A DNA stretch of 64,000 nt from Cohnella luojiensis (GTDB lineage: Bacteria > Bacillota > Bacilli > Paenibacillales > Paenibacillaceae), in assembly GCF_004564235.1 (NCBI RefSeq), contig NZ_SOMN01000021.1, positions 23,940 through 87,939 of the forward strand, in the 5' to 3' direction. The notes below the pieces were generated by a model. It was given only the letters and a program-made list of their open reading frames with translations. It was not told where the DNA came from and did no database searches. Below are positions 34,002-42,744 of this stretch, piece by piece. A program made the translations under genes and the position numbers. How positions within the stretch are numbered: the stretch's first letter is position 1; the number at the start of each line of letters is the position of its first letter.

Positions 34002-35488
34002 AAAAAGCTTCTTCTTTTGAAATCGTTGCGGCAAGATGCTGGAATCTGCTGAACGAAGGCAAGCCGTTTACTCCGATTTTCGTCGTCGGCGTTTTTCTGC
34101 TATTTCGAATCGGACATTGGACCGACGTTAACTTCTGGAGTTCGACTTTAGCAGGATTTATTTGCGTACTGCCTTTATTCGTCATTTACTATCTTTATGA
34201 TTTCCCGTTGTTTCTTCGCAATTATTTATGGCTCCCCGTCGTGGCGTCCCTTCTTGTCTGGGATCCGGAGAACCTGCTTCTATATGCGCTGGCATTGGGG
34301 TTGTTCTTCTTTTTCACGGTTTATTTCTGGGGAACGTTCTATTATCATTTGCGCATCGGCACCTCTTGGTGGAATTTCAAGCGGTTCTGGAAGCTTGTCT
34401 TGAAGAACAGCGATTCGACGAGCGGAAACGCGCAGGAGCAGATGCCGAAGTTCTTGTTGTTACTGTTCGTCTGGAATCATTACTATTCCTTGTTCGACGG
34501 ATTCGGTTCTTGGGATGCATTTACCGCCGATGCTTACGAGAATCTGCTGCCTTTGACTATTTTCATCGCTTGCTTGTGGCTCTATAGCTACATTCTTCAT
34601 GCGAATTTGTTCGACTGGAAACCGAAAGAAACGTCTCCTTTGACGAATAACGTCACGGTTCCGGATAAAGCGCCGAACGAGAAGGTCATCGTCATCGTCA
34701 TAGACGGTATGCGCAAGGAACGTTTTGAAGAGGCGGATGCCCCTTTCTTGAAAAAGCTTCGCGCCGAAGGAACGGAATATTCGCAAATGGAAACCGTGTA
34801 TCCTGCCAGAACGGTCGTTTGCTTCTCCTCGATGTTCACCGGAACCTATCCTCGGGAGCACGGAATCAAGTCCAACATGGTGTGGAGCTTAGGCATCAAG
34901 GTTGAGAGTATCTTTGATTCCTTGCGCAAGGCAGGGAAGAAAGGACGTCTCCTCGGCATTGCCCACTTAATCGATTCGATGGGGGATGACGTAGAGAGCG
35001 TGACGGCCGTCATGCACAATGACGTTGCGGATCGCAACATCATTGAACGTGCAAAGCTGATCATGGCGGAGCAAAATCCGGATTTGCTGGTCGCTCAATT
35101 AATCGGCGTCGATCAGACCGGACATAGCCAAGGCGTGTTATACGATGAATATTTGCGGAAAATCGCGGAAGCCGACAGGTTAACGGAGGAATTCGTTAAT
35201 TGGCTGGAAGAACGCGGCATGATGAGAAATACGACATTGATCATATGCGCGGATCACGGACAAGCCGATGGTATCGGCGGGCACGGTCATCTGGACGAAG
35301 GGGAGAGATATGTCCCGTTTTTCCTTCACGGACCGTCCATCCGCCAAGGTCATCGGATCGACGAGAAGCATTCTTTGATCTCGATGGCGCCGACGCTTTC
35401 TTATTTGCTGGGCGCTCCGTATCCTAGCCACAGCCGCGGACCGGTATTAACCGACGCTTTGAAGCTCCATCACAATGAAGTTTCATAG
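33998..35488 (+). CDS. Membrane-anchored alkaline phosphatase-superfamily hydrolase
   Basis: The 496-residue protein has four to five N-terminal membrane segments (first 210 residues) and a C-terminal extracytoplasmic nucleotide pyrophosphatase/phosphodiesterase-like domain. Metal and nucleophile sites are visible in VIVIDGMRKERF, YPARTVVCFSSMFTGTYPREHGI (Thr nucleophile region), GVDQTGHSQG and CADHGQADGIGGHGH. The GTG start at 33998 overlaps the previous stop and follows GGAGAGTA; the longer frame from 33935 lies inside the neighbour. It may transfer or remove phospho-head groups on an envelope polymer or lipid. Confidence 0.82.
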   Translation: MKKASSFEIVAARCWNLLNEGKPFTPIFVVGVFLLFRIGHWTDVNFWSSTLAGFICVLPLFVIYYLYDFPLFLRNYLWLPVVASLLVWDPENLLLYALALGLFFFFTVYFWGTFYYHLRIGTSWWNFKRFWKLVLKNSDSTSGNAQEQMPKFLLLLFVWNHYYSLFDGFGSWDAFTADAYENLLPLTIFIACLWLYSYILHANLFDWKPKETSPLTNNVTVPDKAPNEKVIVIVIDGMRKERFEEADAPFLKKLRAEGTEYSQMETVYPARTVVCFSSMFTGTYPREHGIKSNMVWSLGIKVESIFDSLRKAGKKGRLLGIAHLIDSMGDDVESVTAVMHNDVADRNIIERAKLIMAEQNPDLLVAQLIGVDQTGHSQGVLYDEYLRKIAEADRLTEEFVNWLEERGMMRNTTLIICADHGQADGIGGHGHLDEGERYVPFFLHGPSIRQGHRIDEKHSLISMAPTLSYLLGAPYPSHSRGPVLTDALKLHHNEVS

Positions 35489-35510
35489 GGGAATGGGAAG
35501 GATCGAACCA

Positions 35511-36242
35511 GTGAGGACAAAAAAATTGATTGTATTCATGCCGGCCCATAACGAAGAGAGCAACATCGGCGAAGTCATAGCCCGGGTGCCGCGGCATTTT
35601 CATCCGGAGTATACGGTGGAAGTGGCCGTCATCGACGATGGTTCGAAAGACGGTACGGTGGCCGCAGCCAAGCAAGCCGGCGCCGATCATATCGTTTCCT
35701 TCCCAAGCAACCGGGGATTAGGCGCGGCCGTTCGGGAAGGACTCGCCCAATGCTGCCGGTTAAACGCGGATATCGGGCTTATGATCGATTCCGACAACGA
35801 ATATCCGCCGGAACAAATTCCCGATGTCATCGAGCCGATTCGGCGAGGAACGGCCGACTACACCTTCGGTTCCCGGTTCAAGGGGCAAATCCGGGGGATG
35901 AAGCTTCATCGCAGACTAGGCAACTATTTTTTTACGCTGTTGCAATCGGTGCTCGTCCGTAAATGGATATATGATGGACAATCGGGGATGAGAGGTTTTT
36001 CCCGGGAAGCGATGGAGAGAGCGGAAATCATTCACGATTACAATTATGCCCAGGTATTGACTTTGAATCTAATCCGCCAGGGCTTCCGCTTGGAAGAGGT
36101 ACCGATCTCTTATCAAGTCCGGACGAAAGGGCAATCTTTCATTAAGTTCAAAGAATACGTCAGCTCGGTTATTCCGGCTATTTATAAGGAAATGAAACGG
36201 CCGGTCGCAAAACGATACCGGCAGAACTTTCCGAGAAAATGA
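35511..36242 (+). CDS. Family 2 glycosyltransferase
   Basis: This GT-A fold enzyme resembles dolichol-phosphate-mannose synthase-type transferases. It begins KKLIVFMPAHNEESNI and has the VIDDGSKDGT nucleotide-binding motif, MIDSDNEYPP with the metal-binding DxD-like acidic residues, and DGQSGMRGFSREAM. The start is debatable: ATGs at 35475 and 35493 lack a ribosome binding site, while the GTG at 35511 is preceded by GGAAGGATC, so I chose 35511 (243 residues). It has no membrane segment. It probably charges a polyprenyl-phosphate carrier used by the next gene product. Confidence 0.85.
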   Translation: MRTKKLIVFMPAHNEESNIGEVIARVPRHFHPEYTVEVAVIDDGSKDGTVAAAKQAGADHIVSFPSNRGLGAAVREGLAQCCRLNADIGLMIDSDNEYPPEQIPDVIEPIRRGTADYTFGSRFKGQIRGMKLHRRLGNYFFTLLQSVLVRKWIYDGQSGMRGFSREAMERAEIIHDYNYAQVLTLNLIRQGFRLEEVPISYQVRTKGQSFIKFKEYVSSVIPAIYKEMKRPVAKRYRQNFPRK

Positions 36243-36257
36243 GATGAGGTTCTCCGT

Positions 36258-37766
36258 GTGCAACGTATTCCGGCTCAAATCGCCACATGGTTCGCAGCCA
36301 TAGTCGCCCTAATAGGAATAGGCTACTTCAGCTTGTACTATGCGAGTCCGTTTGCCCGTTCATGGGACGAGGTGGATTTTGCGCTGGCATTAGACAGGTT
36401 CGACTTGCTGGCCATGCAACCGCATTTTCCGGGATATCCATACTTTATTATCGGGGGTACTCTCGTTCACCATTGGATTGCCGATCCGGTGAAGGCATTG
36501 GCGACCTTTAACGCAGCGATGGCTTTAAGCTCGGCCGTTCCCATCTATCTTTTGGCTAGAAGGCATGTGAATCAAAGAGCGAGCTTGTTGATCGCCGCAC
36601 TCGTCCTAACGACACCTTATCTGTGGCTGATGACGGCGAGGCCAATGTCCGAATGCGCGGGCATCGCTTTGCTTTGGTGGTTTCTCTGGTCGGTGCGTCA
36701 AGCTATGGAATATCCGAGATCTAAAGCCTGGCATGCTCTAACGCTAGTCTTTTTCGGATTATTAATGGGTACCCGATTATCGTTTTTTCCGTTCGGGACG
36801 GCGCTATTGCTGCTCTGGGCTTATAAGTATAAGAGCAACGCCGGAACAAGGGGAAGAAAGGTGCGGCTGCTCTTGTCCGTTATTTCCGCGTGCCTTATCC
36901 AACTTGTATGGGTAGCGGGTTTAGCCTTATCCGAGGGAACGTTATCCGGATTCGTGAAGCTGTCTATGGCTTTCGTAAAGGGCCACTTCACGGAATGGGG
37001 AGGCGGGGTCGTATCCATTTCCATGCCATTCGGCCGTCGGGCGGTACAATTGTTTGGCAATAACTTGCTCGGCGATGTTCTTCTAAGCAGATCAATCGTC
37101 ATCGGAATACTGCTGGCTCTACTTCTGGTTTTGGTTTGGATGAGGCATCGGTTGATATCGGAAACAAGCGCCGATGAACCGGAGCATCTCAATCGCTTAT
37201 TTCGAATAGGGATAATCATCTGCCTGTCTGTGTATGCGGCGTGGGCTCTACTCGGTCAAAATATTGAGAAGCCTCGCCATATCGCTCCTATAGCTGGACC
37301 GATGCTTTTTCTAGTCTATCTATCGGCGATACGAACGGCTGTATTCGGCCTGTCAAGGATCATCCCTATGATCCTGTCGCTGATATTGGTCGCACAATTC
37401 GTACAAGGAGCCATGCTTCTGAAACGGCAAGCCGAACAAATACCTGCCGTATACCAGCTTCATGACTATTTAAGTCATCTTGATGCTCCTTTTGTTGTCT
37501 ATACCTGGGAAGAAACTAGAGTTTTTCAATATTTGAAGGCAACCTACGAGCATCGTGACATAGTTACCTATGATTATTTCAAAGCGGTCGCAAGGGCGAG
37601 CTCCGGTCAACGAGTCCTGCTGACGGATAAGGTTCTTCGCGGGTTCGAGCTGCAAGACTCGAAGGCTAGAGATCATGTCGTCCAACTATCCGAGTTCAAA
37701 TCGGATTCTTTGTTCGATCCGGTCTACGGGCGTATCATTTTGTATGAATGGTCGGAAAATCTATAG
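36258..37766 (+). CDS. GT-C-type membrane glycosyltransferase
   Basis: The 502-residue protein has about ten hydrophobic segments and the hallmark early extracytoplasmic acidic motif of GT39/PMT-like enzymes (FARSWDEVDFALA, residues about 32-44). A soluble C-terminal tail follows. Such enzymes take sugars from polyprenyl-phosphate donors outside the cell. It starts at GTG 36258 after GAGATGAGG and is the last gene of the Fur-boxed operon. The acceptor is unknown; I infer a glycolipid or wall polymer. Confidence 0.75.
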   Translation: MQRIPAQIATWFAAIVALIGIGYFSLYYASPFARSWDEVDFALALDRFDLLAMQPHFPGYPYFIIGGTLVHHWIADPVKALATFNAAMALSSAVPIYLLARRHVNQRASLLIAALVLTTPYLWLMTARPMSECAGIALLWWFLWSVRQAMEYPRSKAWHALTLVFFGLLMGTRLSFFPFGTALLLLWAYKYKSNAGTRGRKVRLLLSVISACLIQLVWVAGLALSEGTLSGFVKLSMAFVKGHFTEWGGGVVSISMPFGRRAVQLFGNNLLGDVLLSRSIVIGILLALLLVLVWMRHRLISETSADEPEHLNRLFRIGIIICLSVYAAWALLGQNIEKPRHIAPIAGPMLFLVYLSAIRTAVFGLSRIIPMILSLILVAQFVQGAMLLKRQAEQIPAVYQLHDYLSHLDAPFVVYTWEETRVFQYLKATYEHRDIVTYDYFKAVARASSGQRVLLTDKVLRGFELQDSKARDHVVQLSEFKSDSLFDPVYGRIILYEWSENL

Positions 37767-37794
37767 AATAGTCATGATTTATGTTAAAAACCCG

Positions 37795-37823
37795 TTGACA
37801 CTTCAATTGAGATTGATTATCAT
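37795..37823 (+). promoter_or_regulatory. Sigma-A promoter of the FTR1 iron operon
   Basis: A perfect TTGACA (37795-37800) is 17 bases from TATCAT (37818-37823). The -10 box lies inside the Fur-like box at 37809-37827. Confidence 0.82.
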
Positions 37824-37827
37824 TGTC
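37809..37827. promoter_or_regulatory. Fur box over the -10 element
   Basis: GAGATTGATTATCATTGTC matches the classical 19-bp Fur consensus (GATAATGATAATCATTATC) at 15 of 19 positions by my count. It overlaps the -10 box of a strong promoter, the textbook arrangement for iron-dependent repression, and precedes an iron permease operon. Confidence 0.8.
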
Positions 37828-37861
37828 TCTGGTGAAGGAACTACATACTGGGAGTGTTCAG

Positions 37862-38608
37862 ATGAAGCGGTTATTGCAATTCGGGTTGGCAATCATTTTT
37901 GCGGCGATGTTATTCGCGCCTTCCCAGGTTTCAGCCTATTCCTATGGGGATGCCAATACCGAGGAAGTTGCCGAAACTTTCAAATTAGTGGAAACCGCTT
38001 TAAATGGTCCCGCTCCTGATTGGAATGCGGCCGAGGAAGCCTATAAGGTGAGAAAGTCCGAAATCAAGTCGCACTTCGGCGATGCGGTAGCTTCGATCTT
38101 GGATCATAATTTTCAAGCGAAAGATGTCAATCTTACGCTCTCCAATTTCAAAGCCGTGCTAGTCTTGAATCTGGATCGCAGATTTAATTATGCGCTAGCG
38201 GATTTGAACGATTACGCTCAAGCGAAATTACTGTTGGCCAAGGCGAAATCGACTTATGCGACATTGCAACCGCATATGGAGTTGGATGCCGGAGAAATCG
38301 ACAAGGCGTTCGAAGATGCTTTGACGGCGCTCGGGAATCCCGGACTGTTCGGCGTAGGAAAGAAGGAGCCCGATCCGGAAGCGTTCAAAAGCAATGTAAG
38401 TTTTATCCAGAATAAAATCTCTCTTTTGTTCCCTTTGCAAGGAGCTGAAGGTGAAGAAGCCTCGCCGAGCTTACCGGTCGACGAACCCGTCCAACATGCT
38501 CCTCTAGAAAGAACGCAAAAAACGAATGTCGGAGTGACGATCGTCGTAATCGCAGCCATGGCGGCTATTGGCGGTTTCATTATCTGGTGGATGAGAAGAA
38601 AAAAATAA
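37862..38608 (+). CDS. Exported membrane-anchored helical protein of the FTR1 operon
   Basis: The 248-residue protein has a signal peptide (MKRLLQFGLAIIFAAMLF..., likely cut after QVSA), an alpha-helical extracytoplasmic domain and a C-terminal membrane anchor (VGVTIVVIAAMAAIGGFIIWW) ending in MRRKK. The helical domain shares a pattern with the next gene product (ILDHNFQAKDVN versus VLDHAATNEMN). The ATG at 37862 follows GGGAGTGTTCAG; earlier in-frame starts lie in the promoter. I infer that it hands ferric or ferrous iron to the FTR1 permease or docks an oxidase, as no EfeO or EfeB homologue is present. Confidence 0.78.
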   Translation: MKRLLQFGLAIIFAAMLFAPSQVSAYSYGDANTEEVAETFKLVETALNGPAPDWNAAEEAYKVRKSEIKSHFGDAVASILDHNFQAKDVNLTLSNFKAVLVLNLDRRFNYALADLNDYAQAKLLLAKAKSTYATLQPHMELDAGEIDKAFEDALTALGNPGLFGVGKKEPDPEAFKSNVSFIQNKISLLFPLQGAEGEEASPSLPVDEPVQHAPLERTQKTNVGVTIVVIAAMAAIGGFIIWWMRRKK

Positions 38609-38645
38609 TACCGTAACATCATACAAAAGGAGCTAACTTTTCATT

Positions 38646-39833
38646 ATGCGCAAATTATCTCTTATCGTACTAAGCTTAACTCTACTGGCAGGACTTCTGT
38701 CCGCTTGTGGATCGAATAATAAAGAGAACGATGCGGCATCGTCGCCAAGCGGATCCGCATCACCCAGCTCTTCGGTTTCGCCAAGCGCTTCGGCTTCAAC
38801 TCCAGCAGAGTCGGCTTCACCGACTGCTCCGGAGCTTGACATGGAGCAATTGACCGCAGATTACAAGGAAATCGGCAAAATGCTCGTAGACAAAAAAGAC
38901 GTGAAAGAGATTGATGCGGCTTACAAAGAAAAATTCCAGCCTTTTATCCAATATATCGATGCCGGGATCAAGGAAGGGGACCCTAAAATCGACGAGAACA
39001 TCACCTTTGTTCTTGATCATGCCGCAACGAACGAAATGAACTATACCCAAGTAGAAGAAGCCGTAGAAAAGGGCTTGAACTGGTACTTTTACTTTCAATT
39101 GAAGGACCTTGTAGGCAAGCAAGTCAAAACCGCTCTCCAAGATGGGGATGCGGACAAAGCTTCCAAGCTGCTCGAGCAAGCCATTGCAGCCTATACCCAA
39201 GTACTTGAACCTTTCGTTGTCAAACGGGATTCTAAATTCAATACCACGATGAAAGACACGATCGCGGGAGCCGTAATTCCAAATTTGCGCGAAGATGTTA
39301 AAGCGAGCAACCTCGCCGACTATAATGTTCATCGTCAGATGCTCGACAAAACACTGATCAAGGCGTTCACTCTTGCATCCTATGCTTATGCCGAAAAAAT
39401 ACCGACGGTAGAAAAGGAAGAGCTGCCTAAGGAAATGACGGAAGCTTACTTCCTGTTCCTGCCTGTGTACACGTATCTAAGAGGCGGAAGCGAATCCGAC
39501 GCCAACGCGATTAAAGACGCATTCGGTTCGGGTGATGCGACTAAAGTCGACACCGCGAAAATCAAAGCATCCATCATTGCCAGCAACACGGGCAAAGTAA
39601 AAGAATACTTAGAGACATCCCAGCAGGAACTTGCAGAGGATAAATTCGACGAAGCGCGCGTTCATGCTATGGAGGGCGTAATGTTCTTGGCTGCACAGGA
39701 AACATTCCTTGGCGCGGAATACGCTAACGCTGCCGTTCTAGGCGAAGCGTTCTTGAAAGCGATCGACGATAAAAAGGCTGACGAAGCGAAGAAACAAAGC
39801 GATGCGATCCTTGCCGCTCTTGCCAAACTGTAA
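38646..39833 (+). CDS. Iron-operon lipoprotein, all-helical
   Basis: The 395-residue protein has a lipoprotein signal with lipobox LSAC (Cys at about residue 21), a Ser/Ala/Pro-rich linker to about residue 62, and two helical domains rich in charged residues. The first domain resembles the preceding protein. The second (SIIASNTGKVKEYLETSQQ onward) may be a divergent repeat. It is expected to sit on the outer face of the membrane. Fur-type control and the adjacent FTR1 gene suggest iron binding. I do not recognise a named family. The ATG follows AAAGGAGCTAACTTTTCATT. Confidence 0.75.
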   Translation: MRKLSLIVLSLTLLAGLLSACGSNNKENDAASSPSGSASPSSSVSPSASASTPAESASPTAPELDMEQLTADYKEIGKMLVDKKDVKEIDAAYKEKFQPFIQYIDAGIKEGDPKIDENITFVLDHAATNEMNYTQVEEAVEKGLNWYFYFQLKDLVGKQVKTALQDGDADKASKLLEQAIAAYTQVLEPFVVKRDSKFNTTMKDTIAGAVIPNLREDVKASNLADYNVHRQMLDKTLIKAFTLASYAYAEKIPTVEKEELPKEMTEAYFLFLPVYTYLRGGSESDANAIKDAFGSGDATKVDTAKIKASIIASNTGKVKEYLETSQQELAEDKFDEARVHAMEGVMFLAAQETFLGAEYANAAVLGEAFLKAIDDKKADEAKKQSDAILAALAKL

Positions 39834-39871
39834 TCATGAATGAAGAAATTCTGCCTCAGGAGTGAATACAC

Positions 39872-40789
39872 ATGGATATGCAGGCGTTCTTAATTACGTT
39901 TCGCGAAGCATTGGAAGCGATATTGATTGTCGGGGTTATTTTGACTTATCTCGGCCGCATCGGTCAGACCAGTTGGAGCAAGTGGGTGTGGGTCGGTGTC
40001 GTACTCGCTATCGCGGCTAGCTATGGCGTGGCGCTTGTGTTTCAAATCCTCCTTACCGGCTTTGCGAGCATGGGAAGCCAAAATTATCTGAAGATCGGTA
40101 TCATGATGGTTTCCTGCGGCTTGTTAACCCACATGGTCCTGTTCATGAGTAAGCAGGGCCGCAATATGCAGGGGAAGGTAGAGAGCAAAATCGCTACGAT
40201 CTTAACGGTCGGCGGAGCCATTAACATGGTACTGCATTCTTTTCTCGTCGTGGTGAGGGAAGGCGTGGAAACCGTCTTTTTCTTCGCTGCGATAACCGGC
40301 GGGGATATACAAAAAGCGTTGGAAAGCTGGGGAGCGCTTAGCGGGTTGATTTTGGCGGTCGTCATCGGGTATTTGTTTTTCAAAGGAACGAAGAAAATCA
40401 AAGTAAAAACGTTCTTTAGAATCACGAGCGTGTTTCTGATGATGATCTCCGCGGGTTTGCTCGTTCAAGCTGTCGGAATCATGCAGGATATCGGAATGAT
40501 CGGAAGCTTTTACCATACGGCAGGCGGGGAAATCGGAGAGTTATATAACATTACGGCATTCATGCCGGAGCATCCGGTTGACGAAATCCAGTATATTCGC
40601 GACACGGGAAACCATCCCCTCATTAACGGGCAAGTGGGCATCTTCTTCAAAGCGTTCTTGGGATACACCCAGAACCCATCCTTGGAGGAATTCGTCGTCT
40701 ATTGGGGATATTACTTTATGTTGTTCGTGATGCTCAGCATGCAGAAGAAGCAACAAGAGAAAGTTCAAGCTCTTCCTCAAGCAGCCTAA
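39872..40789 (+). CDS. FTR1-family iron permease (EfeU-like)
   Basis: The 305-residue polytopic membrane protein has the two REXXE iron-binding motifs of the Ftr1/EfeU family: REALE at residues 11-15 and REGVE at residues 129-133, each in a membrane helix. About seven hydrophobic segments are visible. In EfeUOB systems the permease works with an oxidising peroxidase EfeB and a periplasmic EfeO; here the two partners are unrelated helical exported proteins. The ATG at 39872 (or 39878) follows CAGGAGTGAATACAC. A terminator follows. Confidence 0.92.
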   Translation: MDMQAFLITFREALEAILIVGVILTYLGRIGQTSWSKWVWVGVVLAIAASYGVALVFQILLTGFASMGSQNYLKIGIMMVSCGLLTHMVLFMSKQGRNMQGKVESKIATILTVGGAINMVLHSFLVVVREGVETVFFFAAITGGDIQKALESWGALSGLILAVVIGYLFFKGTKKIKVKTFFRITSVFLMMISAGLLVQAVGIMQDIGMIGSFYHTAGGEIGELYNITAFMPEHPVDEIQYIRDTGNHPLINGQVGIFFKAFLGYTQNPSLEEFVVYWGYYFMLFVMLSMQKKQQEKVQALPQAA

Positions 40790-40797
40790 CCGTTCAT

Positions 40798-40825
40798 TTG
40801 CGCAGTCAAACTCCAGTGCTATAAT
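40798..40825 (+). promoter_or_regulatory. Extended -10 promoter of rimM-trmD
   Basis: TATAAT (40820-40825) is preceded by TGC, giving a TGn extended -10, and by TTGCGC 16 bases upstream (40798-40803). The -10 lies in the loop of the preceding terminator hairpin. It would restart transcription of the ribosomal/tRNA genes that the island cuts off from ffh-rpsP-khpA. Confidence 0.6.
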
Positions 40826-40844
40826 ATAGAAACTGGAGTTTTTT
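40808..40844 (+). terminator. Terminator after the FTR1 gene, with a promoter in its loop
   Basis: AAACTCCAGT (40808-40817) pairs with ACTGGAGTTT (40832-40841), followed by further T's. The loop contains TATAAT, the likely -10 box for rimM. Confidence 0.88.
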
Positions 40845-40882
40845 GCATGTTTCAGATAGGCAAGTCGAAGGGAGTTTGTTCC

Positions 40883-41404
40883 ATGTCCGATGAGCGCTTG
40901 CTCAACATAGGTAAAATCGTTAACACGCACGGGATTAAAGGGGAAGTCAAAGTATGGCCGCAAACCGACTTTCCGGACGTTCGATTCAAGGCGGGAAACA
41001 AGCTGCTAATGTTTCCGCCGGAAACCGGAGAGCCAATTACTATTGAAGTTGTGTCCTCTCGCGAGCAGAAAAATATGTTCGTATTAAAGCTTAATGGCTT
41101 CGATAACATTAATCAGGTGGAAAAGTACAAAGGATGGGAGTTGAAGGTGAGCGACGAAGAGCGCGTGCCTCTCCCCGAAGGAGAATATTATTTCCGCGAT
41201 ATCGTAGGCTGCTCCGTGGAAACGGATGAAGGCGAGGCTTTGGGTACGATAACGGATATTCTGTCTCCCGGCGCCAACGACATCTGGGTCGTGAAGATGG
41301 CGAAAGGCAAGGAACTCCTTCTCCCTGTCATCGACGATGTCATTCTGGATGTAGACATAGCTTCCCGCAAAGTAAAAGTGCATCTCATGGAAGGGTTGCT
41401 TTAG
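40883..41404 (+). CDS. rimM: Ribosome maturation factor RimM
   Basis: RimM helps assemble the head of the 30S subunit through S19. The 173-residue protein has the N-terminal RimM barrel ([26 protein letters not shown] in part, residues about 7-32) and the C-terminal PRC domain with [17 protein letters not shown] and a [14 protein letters not shown] ending. The ATG at 40883 follows GAAGGGAG; the open frame starts upstream in the terminator. trmD follows after two bases. Confidence 0.95.
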   Translation: MSDERLLNIGKIVNTHGIKGEVKVWPQTDFPDVRFKAGNKLLMFPPETGEPITIEVVSSREQKNMFVLKLNGFDNINQVEKYKGWELKVSDEERVPLPEGEYYFRDIVGCSVETDEGEALGTITDILSPGANDIWVVKMAKGKELLLPVIDDVILDVDIASRKVKVHLMEGLL

Positions 41405-41406
41405 GG

Positions 41407-42180
41407 ATGAGAATCGATGTGTTGACATTATTCCCGGAAATGTTCACTGGCGTTTTCGAGACAAGCATTCTCGGAAAAGCGCAGGACAAAGGAATCGTCT
41501 CTTTGTCCACGGTGAACTTCCGGGACTTCTCGGGGAACAAACATAATACCGTCGATGACATGCCGTACGGCGGCGGCGGAGGAATGGTGCTTAAAGCCGA
41601 ACCGATTTTCAATGCGGTCGAGCACCTGCTCGAGGATCCATCCGGACAAGCGACGGGCAAGAAACCTCGGATTATCCTCATGTGCCCCCAGGGAAAGCCG
41701 TTCTCGCAGGATGTCGCTCGCGAGCTTGCCGCGGAATCGCACCTGATATTTATTTGCGGCCATTACGAGGGCTATGACGAGCGCATACGGGAGTTTCTAG
41801 TGACGGAAGAGCTATCGGTCGGGGATTACGTGCTTACAGGCGGAGAGCTTCCCGCGATGGTCGTCGTAGATGCCGTAGTCAGGCTGCTTCCCGGCGTGCT
41901 AGGCAACGATCAGTCAGCGGTAACGGATTCCTTCAGCGACGGCTTGCTGGAATACCCGCATTATACGCGCCCGGCAGAGTTTCGCGGCTGGAAGGTTCCC
42001 GATACGTTGCTATCCGGACACCACGCCGAAATCGTGAAATGGCGGAGAAAGCAATCGTTAGAACGTACGCTTGTCAGGCGCCCGGAGCTGCTCGAACAAG
42101 CGGAGCTAACGCCGGAGGAGCGCAAATGGCTCCGAACAATGCGAATAGAGCGGGAGCAAACGACAAAACCTACGAAGTGA
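41407..42180 (+). CDS. trmD: tRNA (guanine-N1)-methyltransferase TrmD
   Basis: TrmD methylates G37 of tRNAs to prevent frameshifting. The 257-residue SPOUT protein starts [13 protein letters not shown] and has [20 protein letters not shown], the SAM-binding knot motifs [12 protein letters not shown] and [14 protein letters not shown], and [14 protein letters not shown]. It follows rimM at two bases and precedes the rplS leader. Confidence 0.97.
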   Translation: MRIDVLTLFPEMFTGVFETSILGKAQDKGIVSLSTVNFRDFSGNKHNTVDDMPYGGGGGMVLKAEPIFNAVEHLLEDPSGQATGKKPRIILMCPQGKPFSQDVARELAAESHLIFICGHYEGYDERIREFLVTEELSVGDYVLTGGELPAMVVVDAVVRLLPGVLGNDQSAVTDSFSDGLLEYPHYTRPAEFRGWKVPDTLLSGHHAEIVKWRRKQSLERTLVRRPELLEQAELTPEERKWLRTMRIEREQTTKPTK

Positions 42181-42183
42181 AGG

Positions 42184-42212
42184 TTGTAATTCTTTCACGG
42201 ATATGATAAAAT
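42184..42212 (+). promoter_or_regulatory. Sigma-A promoter of rplS
   Basis: TTGTAA (42184-42189) and TAAAAT (42207-42212) are exactly 17 bases apart, directly behind the trmD stop. It leaves a leader of about 100 bases before the L19 start. Confidence 0.65.
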
Positions 42213-42224
42213 TTCAAATGTTGT

Positions 42225-42320
42225 TTTACTGACGAGTAGGACGGTCCTCTGCACGCCATGATCCGAATGAGAACATTCGGGGAGCGGGGTACGAACGTCT
42301 GTTATGGAAGGAGTGAACAC
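42225..42320 (+). promoter_or_regulatory. Putative L19 leader RNA
   Basis: The rplS 5' untranslated region contains a perfect CCGAATG-AGAA-CATTCGG hairpin (about 42261-42279) flanked by GACGGTCC and ACGAACGTC stretches that can partly pair around it. Firmicutes carry a structured L19 leader at this place that is thought to give autoregulation. I assign it from position and hairpin content, not from a model match. Confidence 0.45.
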
Positions 42321-42323
42321 TCA

Positions 42324-42668
42324 ATGAGTAACCTTATTCAAGCGATTACGCAAGAGCAATTGCGCAAGGACATTCCTAACTTCCGTCCCGGCGATACGCT
42401 TAAAGTGCACGTAAAAGTCGTCGAGGGTTCCCGTGAGCGCGTACAGCTGTTCGAAGGCGTTGTTATTAAACGTCGCGGCGGCGGAATCAGCGAAACATTC
42501 ACGGTTCGTAAAATTTCTTACGGCGTTGGCGTTGAACGTGCTTTCCCGGTACATTCCCCGCGTCTGGAAAAAATCGAAGTGGCTCGTCGCGGTAAAGTTC
42601 GCCGCGCGAAACTGTACTACCTGCGCAACCTGCGCGGTAAAGCAGCACGGATCAAAGAAATTCGATAA
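42324..42668 (+). CDS. rplS: 50S ribosomal protein L19
   Basis: The 114-residue protein sits at the 30S/50S interface. It begins [20 protein letters not shown] and has the conserved [23 protein letters not shown] region and the [21 protein letters not shown] end. The ATG at 42324 follows GGAAGGAGTGAACACTCA; upstream in-frame ATGs lie in the leader. Confidence 0.98.
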   Translation: MSNLIQAITQEQLRKDIPNFRPGDTLKVHVKVVEGSRERVQLFEGVVIKRRGGGISETFTVRKISYGVGVERAFPVHSPRLEKIEVARRGKVRRAKLYYLRNLRGKAARIKEIR

Positions 42669-42679
42669 TTGGCGTCAGA

Positions 42680-42712
42680 GGAGGGCTTGGCAAAGTTCAA
42701 GCTCTCCTTTTT
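42680..42712 (+). terminator. Rho-independent terminator after rplS
   Basis: GGAGGGCTTG (42680-42689) pairs with CAAGCTCTCC (42698-42707) with one G-T pair, followed by TTTTT. Confidence 0.88.
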
Positions 42713-42744
42713 GCATTCAATAAGAAAGCTAGGTGCGATTGCGA

